Assembly (NCBI GenBank): GCA_050486445.1
Contig: JBJHDH010000002.1
Coordinates: 62,001-126,000, forward strand
Length of the DNA stretch: 64,000 bases
Source of the DNA: Euryhalocaulis sp050486445
Lineage (GTDB): Bacteria > Pseudomonadota > Alphaproteobacteria > Caulobacterales > Maricaulaceae
Direction of reading: 5' to 3'
Shown here: one piece after another, positions 25,048 to 33,194 of the stretch
Layout: every line of letters begins with the position of its first letter
How positions within the stretch are numbered: position 1 is the stretch's first letter
Program-made: the position numbers and the translations under genes
The notes under the pieces: generated by a model
Databases searched by the model: none
What the model saw: the letters and a program-made list of their open reading frames with translations, nothing else
What the model was told of the DNA's origin: nothing

Positions 25048-25831
25048 TCAACGCTTGCCGGGCCTAATCGGATAGTGGAGCAGCAGGCGATAGCCACCGC
25101 GCATCATCTTGATGCCATGCGCGACCAGCCGGCGGGCTTTGTTCTTGCGCGGGTCGCTCTCAAAGTCTTCCTTTGTGCCACGAAAGCCGAGCAGGACTTG
25201 GGCGATGGTGCGGTAGCTTTCGCCGCGCAGCCGGGCGTCGAGCGCACGCAGGGACAGGACATGCCATTGCCGGAGCTGGGCGGGAATGGCCCGGAAATCG
25301 GGACCAGGCGCGCGACCGTTGAGGGATCGCCAGAAGCGGCGAGCGGCGTGGGCGCGAAGCTCCAGAAAGGAATCCATCGGCAGCGTAACGGCGTAGAACG
25401 CGGCTGCGTCCGGCATCGCCACGGGCAACCAGAATTGATGCGCGACGCCATCCACCTGCCAGATGCCATGCCAGCCATCGGCGGCGCGGCGCAGTTCGAG
25501 GTCGTCGAGATGCGCCAGCGTCAATATCGGTTCCGTGTCGCCGTCGCGATGTTTGACGGGCGACAGAGTGACCGCTTGGGGCTGAAGCCGTGGCGACCAG
25601 AAGGGAGGCTGACGATCAGGCGGCGCGTCGGGATCGCACGGGAAATCGCAAGCCCCAACGATGTGCGAACGCTTCAAGCTCGCGCGCGTTTCGCCGTCCG
25701 GTCAGCGCGATGGTCTGGAAGTCCTGACGATAATCATCATTCCGGCGCAGGTATTCCCAAGCGAAACCGGCGGCCGGAATATTCTTCGTATGCTTATATG
25801 CCGCCGGTGAACGCCAGTCGATGCTCAGCAT
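25048..25831 (-). pseudogene. DUF6499-DUF2285 protein split by a +1 frameshift
   Basis: Two reading frames join into one family-like protein. The first (ATG 25831 to stop 25616) reads LSIDWRSPAAYKHTKNIPAA ... AFAHRWGLRFP, a DUF6499 transcriptional-regulator domain. The second (to stop 25048, listed start 25677) continues CDPDAPPDRQPPFWSPRL and ends with DUF2285 motifs LRALDARLRGESYRTIAQVL and KNKARRLVAHGIKMMRGGYR. I recall these domains as one ~260-aa protein. Dropping one C from the CCC (minus strand) at 25640-25642 restores F-P-C-D-P-D in frame. It is either a sequencing error, a recent inactivation, or two coupled proteins. Confidence 0.68.
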
Positions 25832-26015
25832 GGCGTCACCTCCCAAAGCCGGGACGTGCCAGGGCAACGCCCGGAATGGCGAGGTTCAAAGTTTTGAAGA
25901 AGTAGTAGAAGCCGCTCAAAGCAGATATGTTGAGCGTCTAACCCGATCAATATTGGTTATTCTCTTCTTAACATGATTTCCGTGATTTCGCGAGCCGGAC
26001 GGAGCTCGGCGAGCG

Positions 26016-26069
26016 GCGGCCATGTCCCTGGCATGGCCGCGCCGCCGATCCGCAATGCCGGATCGGCGG
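26016..26069. repeat. Two perfect stem-loops in tandem
   Basis: Stem 1: GCGGCCATG (26016-26024) / CATGGCCGC (26032-26040), loop TCCCTGG. Stem 2: CCGCCGATCCG (26042-26052) / CGGATCGGCGG (26059-26069), loop CAATGC. Only 1 bp separates them. With the 14-bp stem at 26101 they form an array after the DUF932 gene. Confidence 0.6.
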
Positions 26070-26100
26070 AAAACAGTGAAGACGGAAAGCCGAAAGGCGA

Positions 26101-26130
26101 GCCGTAGGGCCGGACATCCGGCCCTACGGC
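26101..26130. terminator. Strong hairpin after the DUF932 gene
   Basis: A perfect 14-bp stem (26101-26114 / 26117-26130, GCCGTAGGGCCGGA / TCCGGCCCTACGGC) with a 2-nt loop, 7 nt past the DUF932 stop. It lacks a clean T-run, so it may protect mRNA ends as well as terminate. Confidence 0.6.
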
Positions 26131-26137
26131 GTAGCTG

Positions 26138-26980
26138 TTATCCTGCTTTCAAGCGTTGCATCCCTTCCGCCAGCGTCCAGAGCGCGCGGTTGAGGGTCAC
26201 GTTCTGGTCGATGCCGTTGATCGGGCGGGAACTGCTGCGGCGGATGCGGCCTTCGGCATTGCGCTTGCTGCCTTGCAGCCCGCCACGAATGACGTTTTCT
26301 TGAATGACGTTGAACGTGGTCCAGAGGCTTTGCCCGACATCCTCGCGGCGGCGCGGCTCGATGATCTGCTCGGGGCGCAGTGGGCTTTCATCCTCGCCAT
26401 AGCGGGCGACAAGGCTCGCCTCGGCCAGCACGCGGCGCTCGTCGCTGGTAAGCCGGGTTTCCTTCATCGTCTCGCTGGCGTCGATCAGGCGCGGAAAGTC
26501 CTCGGCAACGGTATAGACGCCTTCTATAATGTCGTGCTGGATATTGCCCTTGTGCGGCACGCGGACTTCCTCGAACCGCTCGCCAGCGATCATGCTGTTG
26601 GTGCAGACAAAGCGCAGCATCCCCGCGAACATCTGATAGGCGCTGGTCCCGTCATGGCTGTTGACGATGATGACTTCGGCTGCCTCCGGCTTGCCGATGC
26701 CTTCATCCCGGCGCAGGCGCAGCATGTGCTTGGCGTGGCCATGGCGGCTCCCGTCACGCGGAACGGACTGCACGGCGAAGAACGGAAACCATCCTTCCCG
26801 GCGCAGCCCCTCCACGATGTCGATGGTGGGGACATAGACGTAACGCTCCGACCGGCTGTCGTGCGCCTCGCGGGCGAAGATGGACGGGACGTGCCGATAC
26901 AGGGCCTCGTTGTCGAGCGGTTCCCTGCCGCTGATCTGATGGGCGTTGCGGCCGAACCGGGTGGCAAGCTGATGATACAT
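26138..26980 (-). CDS. DUF932 family protein
   Basis: 280 aa. YHQLATRFGRNAHQISGREP, YRHVPSIFAREAHDSRSERY, YVPTIDIVEGLRREGWFPFF, RDEGIGKPEAAEVIIVNSHD and MLRFVCTNSMIAGERFEEVR identify DUF932, a family on plasmids, phages and ICEs, related to phage/plasmid-like protein TIGR03299 and of unproven role. ATG 26980 has AGGAG 8 nt upstream. An earlier in-frame start would include a leader that is shared almost word for word with parB (26994-27250), so I treat that as untranslated. A triple hairpin follows the gene. Confidence 0.85.
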   Translation of the reverse strand: MYHQLATRFGRNAHQISGREPLDNEALYRHVPSIFAREAHDSRSERYVYVPTIDIVEGLRREGWFPFFAVQSVPRDGSRHGHAKHMLRLRRDEGIGKPEAAEVIIVNSHDGTSAYQMFAGMLRFVCTNSMIAGERFEEVRVPHKGNIQHDIIEGVYTVAEDFPRLIDASETMKETRLTSDERRVLAEASLVARYGEDESPLRPEQIIEPRRREDVGQSLWTTFNVIQENVIRGGLQGSKRNAEGRIRRSSSRPINGIDQNVTLNRALWTLAEGMQRLKAG

Positions 26981-26993
26981 GGTCTTTCTCCTA

Positions 26994-27250
26994 ATGGGCT
27001 TGGGTTGGAGCGCAGCGCTGCGCTGCAACCCTGCCCGTCGGCGAGACCGGGGTAGCAAGGCGCAAGGGCGGCCGGGACGGAGGGGGATCACCCGGCCTGC
27101 ACAAGCGGATGGAGGTTTGCCGACAGTGCAAAGCACGCATCCGCGCGGAAGGCTGGGGATACCGTCCCGGCCGAGCGTCAGCGATCCCTTGCGCCGCGCG
27201 GGGGCAGCGCCCCTAGCAAGGCTGCCCGGCAGGAGCGCTAGCGGATGCCG
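26994..27250 (-). promoter_or_regulatory. Long shared leader, copy 1 (before DUF932)
   Basis: About 255 bp upstream of DUF932 that recur upstream of parB (32108-32365), many blocks identical. Near the gene start it holds a 28-bp near-palindrome (27003-27030: GGTTG, then AGCGCAGC/GCTGCGCT, then CAACC, one mismatch per side) and further up GGGGGC-AGC-GCCCC-type stems. The frame of each downstream gene stays open through the repeat in both copies, so a coding N-terminal extension cannot be fully excluded. Common control of the two genes is the likely meaning. Confidence 0.6.
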
Positions 27251-27351
27251 GGAACAAGATCTGATCGGGATGCGCAAAACCTAAACACCGGAAGGCCGTG
27301 CATCCCGATCTCCGTATTCCCTGACAGCGGTAGCGGCCATAAGCATGACGA

Positions 27352-27375
27352 AGCCCCGCTCGGGCGAGCGGGGCT
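27352..27375 (-). terminator. Terminator hairpin after DUF736
   Basis: A 10-bp perfect stem, AGCCCCGCTC (27352-27361) and GAGCGGGGCT (27366-27375), loop GGGC, 17 nt past the DUF736 stop in the leftward direction; followed by TCGTC, so the T-run is weak. Confidence 0.65.
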
Positions 27376-27391
27376 CCTTGGAGGTCCGGCC

Positions 27392-27706
27392 TCAGTCGCC
27401 GTTGCGGCGGGACCAAATGAGGTTGTAGGTCTCGCCGTCCTCGGCCGCGACCAGGCTGGCGTAGATCGGAGCGGGGAAGCTCGGATCGTCCAGCTTGACA
27501 GAATTGTATTCGCGCTGCGTCTCGCGGGCGATCTTCTTCCAGGCGGCGCCGAACTCGGTAGCTCCGGCAAAGATGCGGAAGTCGGGGCCGCGCTCGCTGT
27601 CGGTATCGGTCGGGACGAACTTCACGGTCTTGACGTTGAGGGTGAGGGTCTTGACCGTGCCGGTGAAGCCGTTCGCGCTCTTGGTGAAGGTGCCGATGGT
27701 CGCCAT
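27392..27706 (-). CDS. DUF736 family protein (second copy)
   Basis: 104 aa. ATIGTFTKSANGFTGTVKTL, VKFVPTDTDSERGPDFRIFA, ATEFGAAWKKIARETQREYN and SVKLDDPSFPAPIYASLV give a clear DUF736. It is only loosely similar to the copy at 22606, so not a recent duplicate. ATG 27706 chosen because the family starts with MATIGTF; a longer frame upstream adds an unlike sequence. It stands alone with its own terminator. Function unknown. Confidence 0.85.
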   Translation of the reverse strand: MATIGTFTKSANGFTGTVKTLTLNVKTVKFVPTDTDSERGPDFRIFAGATEFGAAWKKIARETQREYNSVKLDDPSFPAPIYASLVAAEDGETYNLIWSRRNGD

Positions 27707-28456
27707 TGTCGTATTCCTTTTTCCTGTCGGGCCGCACCATTGCGACCTCGATGGGGGTCGTGCGACCGGGGACGGTCGGCCCCGCACCCGTCAGGGCTGG
27801 AACATCGTGGAAGGCGGCCGGCGACGGCTTTTTTGCTTCGCGATGCAAAGCCGAAGGCGGCGGAAAAAAGCTGACGGCGGACGTTGCGGGTAGCCGAGCG
27901 AGGCGACGCTTGCGTCGCCGGTCTTCGGTCAGACCCCTGCCTATCGAGGACGCGGATGGAGCGCCCATTCAGGAAATCATGGAGAATACGGGCATGGTGG
28001 CTGTCGTCCCCTTTGCCCAGAGACGAGAGAATGTGCTGATCTTGCCGGCCGGGCTTCCAAGGCCATGATCGTCAGGGCAAGGCGACTGTCGCCGGCAGGG
28101 CGTGCGGGCGTGGCCTCGCTTCCGCTCCCCTTCGCAGCGTCCGTGTTTGGCGTGGCTAGAAGACTTTATGCGGGGTGTTGCGCAATTGCTCGATTCAACA
28201 GACGATCCGTATCCCCGGCGCTGACCCGCCTGCCTGCGCGAAGGCTGGGCGGAAAGGTCCAACTCATGGTCATGCCGTGGCGATTGAGACCAGCGTTCCA
28301 AGGACGCCCCGATTGAGTTGGGTTTCCCGCGAAATGGCCGCCGCCCCGTGTTAGCGATTGAAGCCGAATGGCGGAAACGCGCCGGAGGCGTGGTTCCGGC
28401 GCAGCCGAAAGCGCGGCCCGAAGGGCAACGCCCATTCTTCATTGCTTCATATCGTA
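27707..28456. other. 750-bp stretch without a supported gene
   Basis: Between two divergent genes. Open frames here are short or antisense-like and none matches a family I know. It should hold the leftward DUF736 promoter (AT-rich TTTTTTCCGCC region near 27865) and ends in the toxin-antitoxin promoter. I see no repeat or RNA gene in it. Confidence 0.4.
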
Positions 28457-28485
28457 TTGACACTGTGGATACACACGACCATATT
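28457..28485 (+). promoter_or_regulatory. Promoter of the DUF1778-GNAT pair
   Basis: TTGACA (28457-28462), 17-bp spacer, CATATT (28480-28485), 6 bp before the antitoxin ATG, so the mRNA is leaderless or nearly so. The spacer holds TGTG-GATA-CACA, a plausible autorepression site for the antitoxin. Confidence 0.6.
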
Positions 28486-28491
28486 CCGCTC

Positions 28492-28833
28492 ATGACCAAA
28501 GCTCGTATCGCCCCTTCCGAATCCGCCCGCTCCGCGACCGTCGCCGTCGCGGCACGCGCCTCCGCGTCCGACGCCAAGGGCAGCATCAACCTGCGGATCG
28601 AGACCGGCACCCGCCAGCTCATCGACGATGCGGCGGCGGTCCTGGGCAAGACGCGCACCGAGTTCATGGTCGAAAGCGCCCGGCGGCAAGCGGTTGACGT
28701 GCTGCTCGACCAGCGCCTGTTCACGCTCGATCCCGAGCGCTTCGACGCCTTCATGCAGGCGCTCGACAATCCGCCCGCGCCGGGACCGAAGCTCAAGGCG
28801 CTGCTGCGCCGGATTCCGGCATGGCAGGGATAG
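28492..28833 (+). CDS. DUF1778 antitoxin (TacA/AtaR-like)
   Basis: 113 aa. After an Ala-rich start come GSINLRIETGTRQLIDDAAA and LGKTRTEFMVESARRQAVDV, the ribbon-helix-helix of DUF1778, then FTLDPERFDAFMQALDNPPA, the toxin-wrapping tail typical of these antitoxins. It should neutralise the GNAT toxin that starts 13 nt before its stop and, with it, repress their promoter. ATG 28492 fits the promoter; an upstream in-frame extension does not. Confidence 0.88.
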   Translation: MTKARIAPSESARSATVAVAARASASDAKGSINLRIETGTRQLIDDAAAVLGKTRTEFMVESARRQAVDVLLDQRLFTLDPERFDAFMQALDNPPAPGPKLKALLRRIPAWQG

Positions 28834-29351
28834 ACAACACGCCAGACCCTTCCGAATCGCGGCTGTCGGCTCCCGTTCCCCTGACGGCCGAGCATGACCT
28901 TTCGGCGTTCGATTGCGGTGAGCCGGTCCTGAACGACTGGCTGCGCAATCGGGCCTTGAAGAATGAAAGCCGGTTTTCGCGCACCTATGTCGTGTGCCAG
29001 GGCAATCGGGTGGTGGGCTATTTCTGCATTTCGGCCGGGGCTGTGGAACGCGCCGCCGCGCCGAGCAAGGTGCGGCGCAACGCGCCCGACACGATCCCGG
29101 TTTCGGTGATCGGGCGGCTCGCGGTCAGTCGCGATCAAGCGGGCAAGGGTCTCGGCGCGGACCTGCTGTCGGATGCGCTGCGCCGAATCGCACTGGCATC
29201 GAAAAGCATCGGCATCGGGGCGGTTCTGGTCCATGCGAAGGATGATGCGGCCAGGCGCTTCTATCTGCGCTGCGCGGAGTTCATCGAATATCCCGAGGAC
29301 AGCCGGACGCTGTTTCTCCCCATCGAAACCGTGGTCGCGGGCTTCGGCTAG
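28821..29351 (+). CDS. GNAT acetyltransferase toxin (TacT/AtaT-like)
   Basis: 176 aa. PVPLTAEHDLSAFDCGEPVL, NDWLRNRALKNESRFSRTYV, VGYFCISAGAVERA, then VIGRLAVSRDQAGKGLGADL (acetyl-CoA-binding GNAT motif A) and DDAARRFYLRCAEFIEYPED. Toxins of this kind acetylate the amino group of aminoacyl-tRNA and stop translation. It overlaps the antitoxin by 13 nt. In this place it probably stabilises the ICE in the host. Confidence 0.88.
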   Translation: MAGIDNTPDPSESRLSAPVPLTAEHDLSAFDCGEPVLNDWLRNRALKNESRFSRTYVVCQGNRVVGYFCISAGAVERAAAPSKVRRNAPDTIPVSVIGRLAVSRDQAGKGLGADLLSDALRRIALASKSIGIGAVLVHAKDDAARRFYLRCAEFIEYPEDSRTLFLPIETVVAGFG

Positions 29352-29367
29352 GCGCGCTCCGCCCGGT

Positions 29368-29784
29368 CTATCGAGCGGGCTGGCCGACGCCACTCGCCAG
29401 CCGCATCATGGCGGCAATGCCGACGAACCCGCCGCCGACGATACAGAAGATTTGCCGCCAGATTTCGGAGGGCACGGCCTCGCGGGTGACGCCATAGACC
29501 AACGCATAGCCCGCCACGACGGCGGGCGCGGCGAAGAACAGCGCCACGATGAGGCGCAGGACCGGCGAGCGGATCATCTCGAACAGGACCGCCAGCACGC
29601 CGAAGGCAACACCAGCGGAGAACAGACCGACCAGCCCCGCGCCGATCAGGCCGGAGCCGGTCTGATAGGCGAACTGCGCTGCCGTCAGCCCAAGCATGAA
29701 GGGGAGCGCGTAGATGGCGAGCGTGTAGGCGAGAACGCAGAGAAGCGCGATCAGCGCAACGCTCATGAACATGACGGCGATCAT
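29368..29784 (-). CDS. Hypothetical membrane protein
   Basis: 138 aa with four hydrophobic segments: MFMSVALIALLCVLAYTLAI, AAQFAYQTGSGLIGAGLVGL, VAFGVLAVLFEMIRSP and LRLIVALFFAAPAVVAGYAL, then FCIVGGGFVGIAAMMRLA. Not assigned to a family. It converges on the GNAT gene (16-nt gap). ATG 29784 is the first good start. It could be part of the maintenance region; no function is offered. Confidence 0.62.
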   Translation of the reverse strand: MIAVMFMSVALIALLCVLAYTLAIYALPFMLGLTAAQFAYQTGSGLIGAGLVGLFSAGVAFGVLAVLFEMIRSPVLRLIVALFFAAPAVVAGYALVYGVTREAVPSEIWRQIFCIVGGGFVGIAAMMRLASGVGQPAR

Positions 29785-29919
29785 GGCCTTTCACCTTTGA
29801 CTTGTTGCACCACCTTTCGCGCAGTCGCCGTGCTGGCTGCTGCATATCCATAATGGTGCCAATGCTTGTTTGTCCTGTCGAGCCTGTTGGGGCCGACTAT
29901 CCTTGAACTGTCGAGGTCA

Positions 29920-29950
29920 TCCGGCCGCGCGGCTTCCCCGCGCGGCCGGA
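29920..29950 (+). terminator. Rightward terminator-like hairpin
   Basis: 13-bp perfect stem TCCGGCCGCGCGG (29920-29932) / CCGCGCGGCCGGA (29938-29950) followed by GATTTTTCG on the + strand. It could end rightward transcription reaching it from the toxin-antitoxin operon, and its symmetry allows it to work leftward too. Confidence 0.6.
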
Positions 29951-29965
29951 GATTTTTCGCAGGAA

Positions 29966-29993
29966 AGCCGGGACCGCGTACGCGGTCCCGGCT
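29966..29993 (-). terminator. Terminator hairpin after parB
   Basis: A 28-bp perfect palindrome (AGCCGGGACCGCG-TA-CGCGGTCCCGGCT), 6 bp past the parB stop. Leftward the sequence continues TTTCC. With the 29920 hairpin it forms a two-hairpin barrier between converging operons. Confidence 0.65.
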
Positions 29994-29999
29994 CGCCCA

Positions 30000-32093
30000 T
30001 CATTCCGCCGCGACGGCCATGCTGCCGGTGTCCTCCGTTTCCGGGGTGTCCTCGGCCTCGGTGGCGGGCGCTTCTGGCTGCTCGTCCGTCAGCCATGCGG
30101 GCCGCTCGGTGCGCAGCAAGGGCGGGAGCCATCCGGTCCCGGCCAGAAGCTGCTCGGCGGCTTCCGCCATCGCCTGCTTCTTCTTGTCCGCGATCTGGTC
30201 CGCCGCCTCGTCGCCAAGGGCTTCCCGCACGGCGGCAAGGATACGGGCCTTGGTGACGCGCCCGAGATAGGCCCGAACCGTGGGCGTCCAGTGCGCCGTC
30301 ATGTCGAGCGCAACCGCCGTCGCCAGCCTGTCGGCGGTAGCGAGGGCATGGCGCTTGTGGGTTTCCCATGGCTGCTTGACGGCATTGACGGTCAGCGAAG
30401 CGCAATGGGCGAACAGGGCCATGACGCTGGCATGGTCCAGACCGGCGATGAAGCCCCAAAGCTCCGCCACTTCGCGCGGCATATCCGCCGCCCATCCGGC
30501 ATGGCGATCCTCCAACGCCTTCGCTGCCGCCGTGTCCTCGATCCCGTCCGCGTGGCTGGCGAGGTAGCTGCTCGTCGGGCGGATTTCGAGGCAATGGGCA
30601 TCCCCGCCACCGCGATAGAAGGTCTGCGCGGCAAGCGCATGGGTGACGGCGATCAGCGCCATGTCCGGCTGCTCGCCAAGGGCGAGACGCAGGGCAAGGG
30701 TGCGATGCGCGGTCAGGTCGCGGAGGAGCGAGTCCGACAGCGGCTTGCCGTCTTCCTCCGCGTCCTCGTCCTCCGGCTCATGGTTGCAAGCGGGATGGTC
30801 GTCGCCGTCCTGTTCGCCGCCGTCCATGACTTCGCCATGGGCGTTGACGCGCACCCCGTCGATGACGGTGCTGCCGTCCTCCGCTTCGGGTTCCTCCGGT
30901 TCCGGGACTTCGTCCTCGGGCCGGATGAACCCGCGTTCGATCCGGGCTTCCCCGTCATGGTTCAGAACCACGAACACGCCACCGCGCGCGATCTCGTCGG
31001 CTTCATAGGCATAACGCTTGGCCTCGATGCGCTCGATCTCGGCTTCAAGCTCCGCGAAGCGCTGATCCACTTCCGGCGGCAGGTCTACGTCCGCGTCCTC
31101 CCATTCCGCCGACAGGCGTTCAAGTTCCTCCTGCGCGGCGTCGTAGGCGGTTTCGTCCGCCGCCGAAAGCTCTACCCGCTGCGGATAGGTGCGGCGCAGG
31201 CCATGGGCGTGGGGCCAGTCGATCTGAGCCGAAACCCACTTCCACCCCTCGGCCTCCTGAACCTCGGATGCGATGCTTTCCAGCTTGTCGAGGGCCAGCC
31301 GGTCCAGCAACGCGGCATCTTCATAGAAGCCGCCGCGATCCTCGGCAAACAGGTCGCGGATGATGGTGCCGCCTGCCTCCGTATAGGCTTCCGCGCCGAC
31401 AAGGAGCCCGCGCCGGTCGGTTGCCGCCACGTTGCTGGCGGTCAGGTCGCGGCGGATAATCCACGGCTCGCGGTTGTAGGACAGGTTTTCGTAAACCTGT
31501 TCCTGCCGGGCATGGTCCTCGGTGATGGCGAAGGCCATCAACTGATCCAAGGTCAGATCGCCGTCACGATAGACCTGCATCAGCTTGGGGCTGACCGCGC
31601 CGAGGCGAAGCCGCTGCTTCACCACATGCGCGGTGACACCGAAGCGGGCGGCGATTTCCTCCGCGCCCCATCCGCGCGTTTCCGCAAGCTCGCGGAAGCG
31701 CTCGAACTGATCGGCGGGGTGGAGGTCTTCGCGGGTCACGTTCTCGTCGAGGCTGATCTCGGCGGGATCGTTCGCCGTGTCGATGACGCAGCGGATCGGT
31801 TCGGTCCGCTTGATCTCCTTGCGCTTGGCGCGCAGCAACTGCGCCAGCCTGCGGCCTTCGCCGACGCTGACCAGATAGCAGCCGGTCGGCTCACCCTCCG
31901 CGTCAAGTTCCGGCTCCACCACCAGATTTTGCAGGATGCCTTTGGCGGCGATGCTCGCCGCCTTCGCCTCAATGGACGCCTCGCTGTGCGGGGTCTTCCG
32001 GGCGTTCTGCGGGTGCTTCTTGAGCTTGTTGAGCGGGATGAAAACCATTTCGCCATGTTCGGGAACGGTCGGGGTCTGTGTTTTCGTCGTCAT
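30000..32093 (-). CDS. ParB/RepB/Spo0J family protein
   Basis: 697 aa, long for ParB. The ParB N-domain has FIPLNKLKKHPQNARKT, SIAAKGILQNLVVEPELD, VSVGEGRRLAQLLRAKRKE (box II-like) and ISLDENVTREDLHPADQFER. The HTH is GWGAEEIAARFGVTAHVVKQ then RLRLGAVSPKLMQVYRDGDL. The C-half is acidic and unlike partition ParB, as in large ICE/plasmid ParB proteins often paired with DUF932. No parA is seen in the window. ATG 32093 has AAAGGA upstream; the leader before it is shared with DUF932. Confidence 0.85.
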   Translation of the reverse strand: MTTKTQTPTVPEHGEMVFIPLNKLKKHPQNARKTPHSEASIEAKAASIAAKGILQNLVVEPELDAEGEPTGCYLVSVGEGRRLAQLLRAKRKEIKRTEPIRCVIDTANDPAEISLDENVTREDLHPADQFERFRELAETRGWGAEEIAARFGVTAHVVKQRLRLGAVSPKLMQVYRDGDLTLDQLMAFAITEDHARQEQVYENLSYNREPWIIRRDLTASNVAATDRRGLLVGAEAYTEAGGTIIRDLFAEDRGGFYEDAALLDRLALDKLESIASEVQEAEGWKWVSAQIDWPHAHGLRRTYPQRVELSAADETAYDAAQEELERLSAEWEDADVDLPPEVDQRFAELEAEIERIEAKRYAYEADEIARGGVFVVLNHDGEARIERGFIRPEDEVPEPEEPEAEDGSTVIDGVRVNAHGEVMDGGEQDGDDHPACNHEPEDEDAEEDGKPLSDSLLRDLTAHRTLALRLALGEQPDMALIAVTHALAAQTFYRGGGDAHCLEIRPTSSYLASHADGIEDTAAAKALEDRHAGWAADMPREVAELWGFIAGLDHASVMALFAHCASLTVNAVKQPWETHKRHALATADRLATAVALDMTAHWTPTVRAYLGRVTKARILAAVREALGDEAADQIADKKKQAMAEAAEQLLAGTGWLPPLLRTERPAWLTDEQPEAPATEAEDTPETEDTGSMAVAAE

Positions 32094-32107
32094 GGTCTTT
32101 CCTTTCA

Positions 32108-32365
32108 TGGGCTTGGGTTGGAGCGCAGCGCTGCGCTGCAACCCTGCCCGTCGGCGAGACCGGGGGGTGCAAGGTGCAAGGGCGGACGGGCGGAGGGGGA
32201 TCACCCGGCCTGCACAAGCGGATCGAAGTCGTGACAAGGATGCGCAGCATGTATCCGCGCGGAAGGCTGGGGATACCGCCCGGCCGCCCTTGTGCCGCGC
32301 CAGGGGGCAGCGCCCCCAAGCAACCGGCCCGGCCAGAGCGAAGCGGAGGCCGGGCGTGTGGACCG
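32108..32365 (-). promoter_or_regulatory. Long shared leader, copy 2 (before parB)
   Basis: Second copy of the ~255-bp leader seen before DUF932. The 28-bp near-palindrome is at 32116-32143 and is identical to that at 27003-27030. The rest shows many substitutions and small gaps, but blocks such as GGGGGATCACCCGGCCTGCA and CCGCGCGGAAGGCTGGGGAT are exact. Confidence 0.6.
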
Positions 32366-32455
32366 GATCAGGATATTGGGAACCGGATGGCCTGAAACCC
32401 TGCCACCCTGATCGCCGTATCGTATTGCAGGAGATTCATCGCGTGGGCATGCGAA

Positions 32456-32482
32456 AGCGCCCCGCCCAGGGGGCGAGGCGCT
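32456..32482 (-). terminator. Terminator hairpin after DUF2958
   Basis: AGCGCC-c-CGCCC and GGGCG-a-GGCGCT pair with one internal mismatch around AGG; leftward the stem is followed by TTTCG. It lies 12 bp past the DUF2958 stop. Confidence 0.6.
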
Positions 32483-32494
32483 GTGCCGGTAGTG

Positions 32495-32848
32495 TCAATC
32501 GGTGACGATCCGGCCGGCGTCGCGGGCGCGCTTCGCGTAGAGACTAAGCGGATAGTCGGCCCTGAAATACAGATCGCGTTCGACCGGAAGGCCGAGCTTG
32601 CCGCGAACGGATCGGATCTCGGCAAGGCTGACGTAGCCGAGTTCCGGTTCGCCAAGGCCGAGGTCGCAGAGGCCGAAGAGAATATCCGGGTCGTCGGGAT
32701 CGGCCTCCGTGATGAGCCAGGTTGCGCCGGCGTCGGGCGTGAACAGCTTGACGACGGGTTTTGGGTCGATGTCCTCGCCTGCGGCGCTGCGCGCGCCATT
32801 GGCGATGAGCTGGGCGAGTTGGTCTTCGGTGATGAGCGGTTCGGCCAT
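32495..32848 (-). CDS. DUF2958 family protein
   Basis: 117 aa. PLITEDQLAQLIANGARSAA, PVVKLFTPDAGATWLITEAD, DDPDILFGLCDLGLGEPELG, YVSLAEIRSVRGKLGLPVER and DLYFRADYPLSLYAKRARDA match DUF2958, small proteins of plasmids and ICEs without proven function. ATG 32848 preferred for family length; 32860 is possible. Its product should be soluble and acidic. It is the last gene before the defence island. Confidence 0.82.
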   Translation of the reverse strand: MAEPLITEDQLAQLIANGARSAAGEDIDPKPVVKLFTPDAGATWLITEADPDDPDILFGLCDLGLGEPELGYVSLAEIRSVRGKLGLPVERDLYFRADYPLSLYAKRARDAGRIVTD

Positions 32849-33194
32849 GATTGCCTCCATTTCGCTTCACCCTCCAGTCGAGGGCAAGGAGGCGTTCGGC
32901 CGGCGCAAATGAGCGGCACGGTCAGGCCCTACACGGTTCGATGCGGGCCGGGCTTGACCGCGCTGCGGCGGCGGCCAGCGTTCGACGGTCCTCGTTGAAA
33001 AGGGACACAAATGGGGGCATCCCTGTTCATGAAGCAGCTTGAAAAGGGGCGGTTCGTCTGGCTCTTAGCCAAGGAGGGCAAGGTGACGCTAACGCCATCT
33101 CGCAGGACTTGGAGAGCGGGCCTTTCCACCTGAACCGAACCATGCACCAACGTCTGGTTGTCCGATCACCATTCAGGAAGTGGAATGCTTGGAC
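32849..33194. other. Gene-free boundary between ICE backbone and defence island
   Basis: 346 bp with no supported gene, between DUF2958 and the 3' end of the DUF262 gene. Composition changes here, from GC-rich backbone to the AT-richer island, so it may be the island's inner edge. I saw no insertion-sequence end or direct repeat. Confidence 0.4.

Larger units (their letters stand above)
25832..26137. other. Gene-free stretch with hairpin array
   Basis: No gene seen. 25860-25980 is AT-rich (upstream of the leftward DUF6499 gene, a likely promoter region). 26016-26130 holds three consecutive perfect hairpins, two listed next and the third as a terminator. Confidence 0.5.

Noticed and set aside
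26016..26130. CRISPR-like array
   Set aside because: The three hairpins are unlike in sequence and have no equal repeats or spacers; no cas gene is present.
27969..29393. 474-aa minus-strand open frame across the toxin-antitoxin pair
   Set aside because: The + strand has a promoter, DUF1778 and GNAT motifs; the minus frame is low-complexity.
30291..32234. 647-aa + strand open frame opposite parB
   Set aside because: Antisense of the ParB gene, with no recognisable domain.
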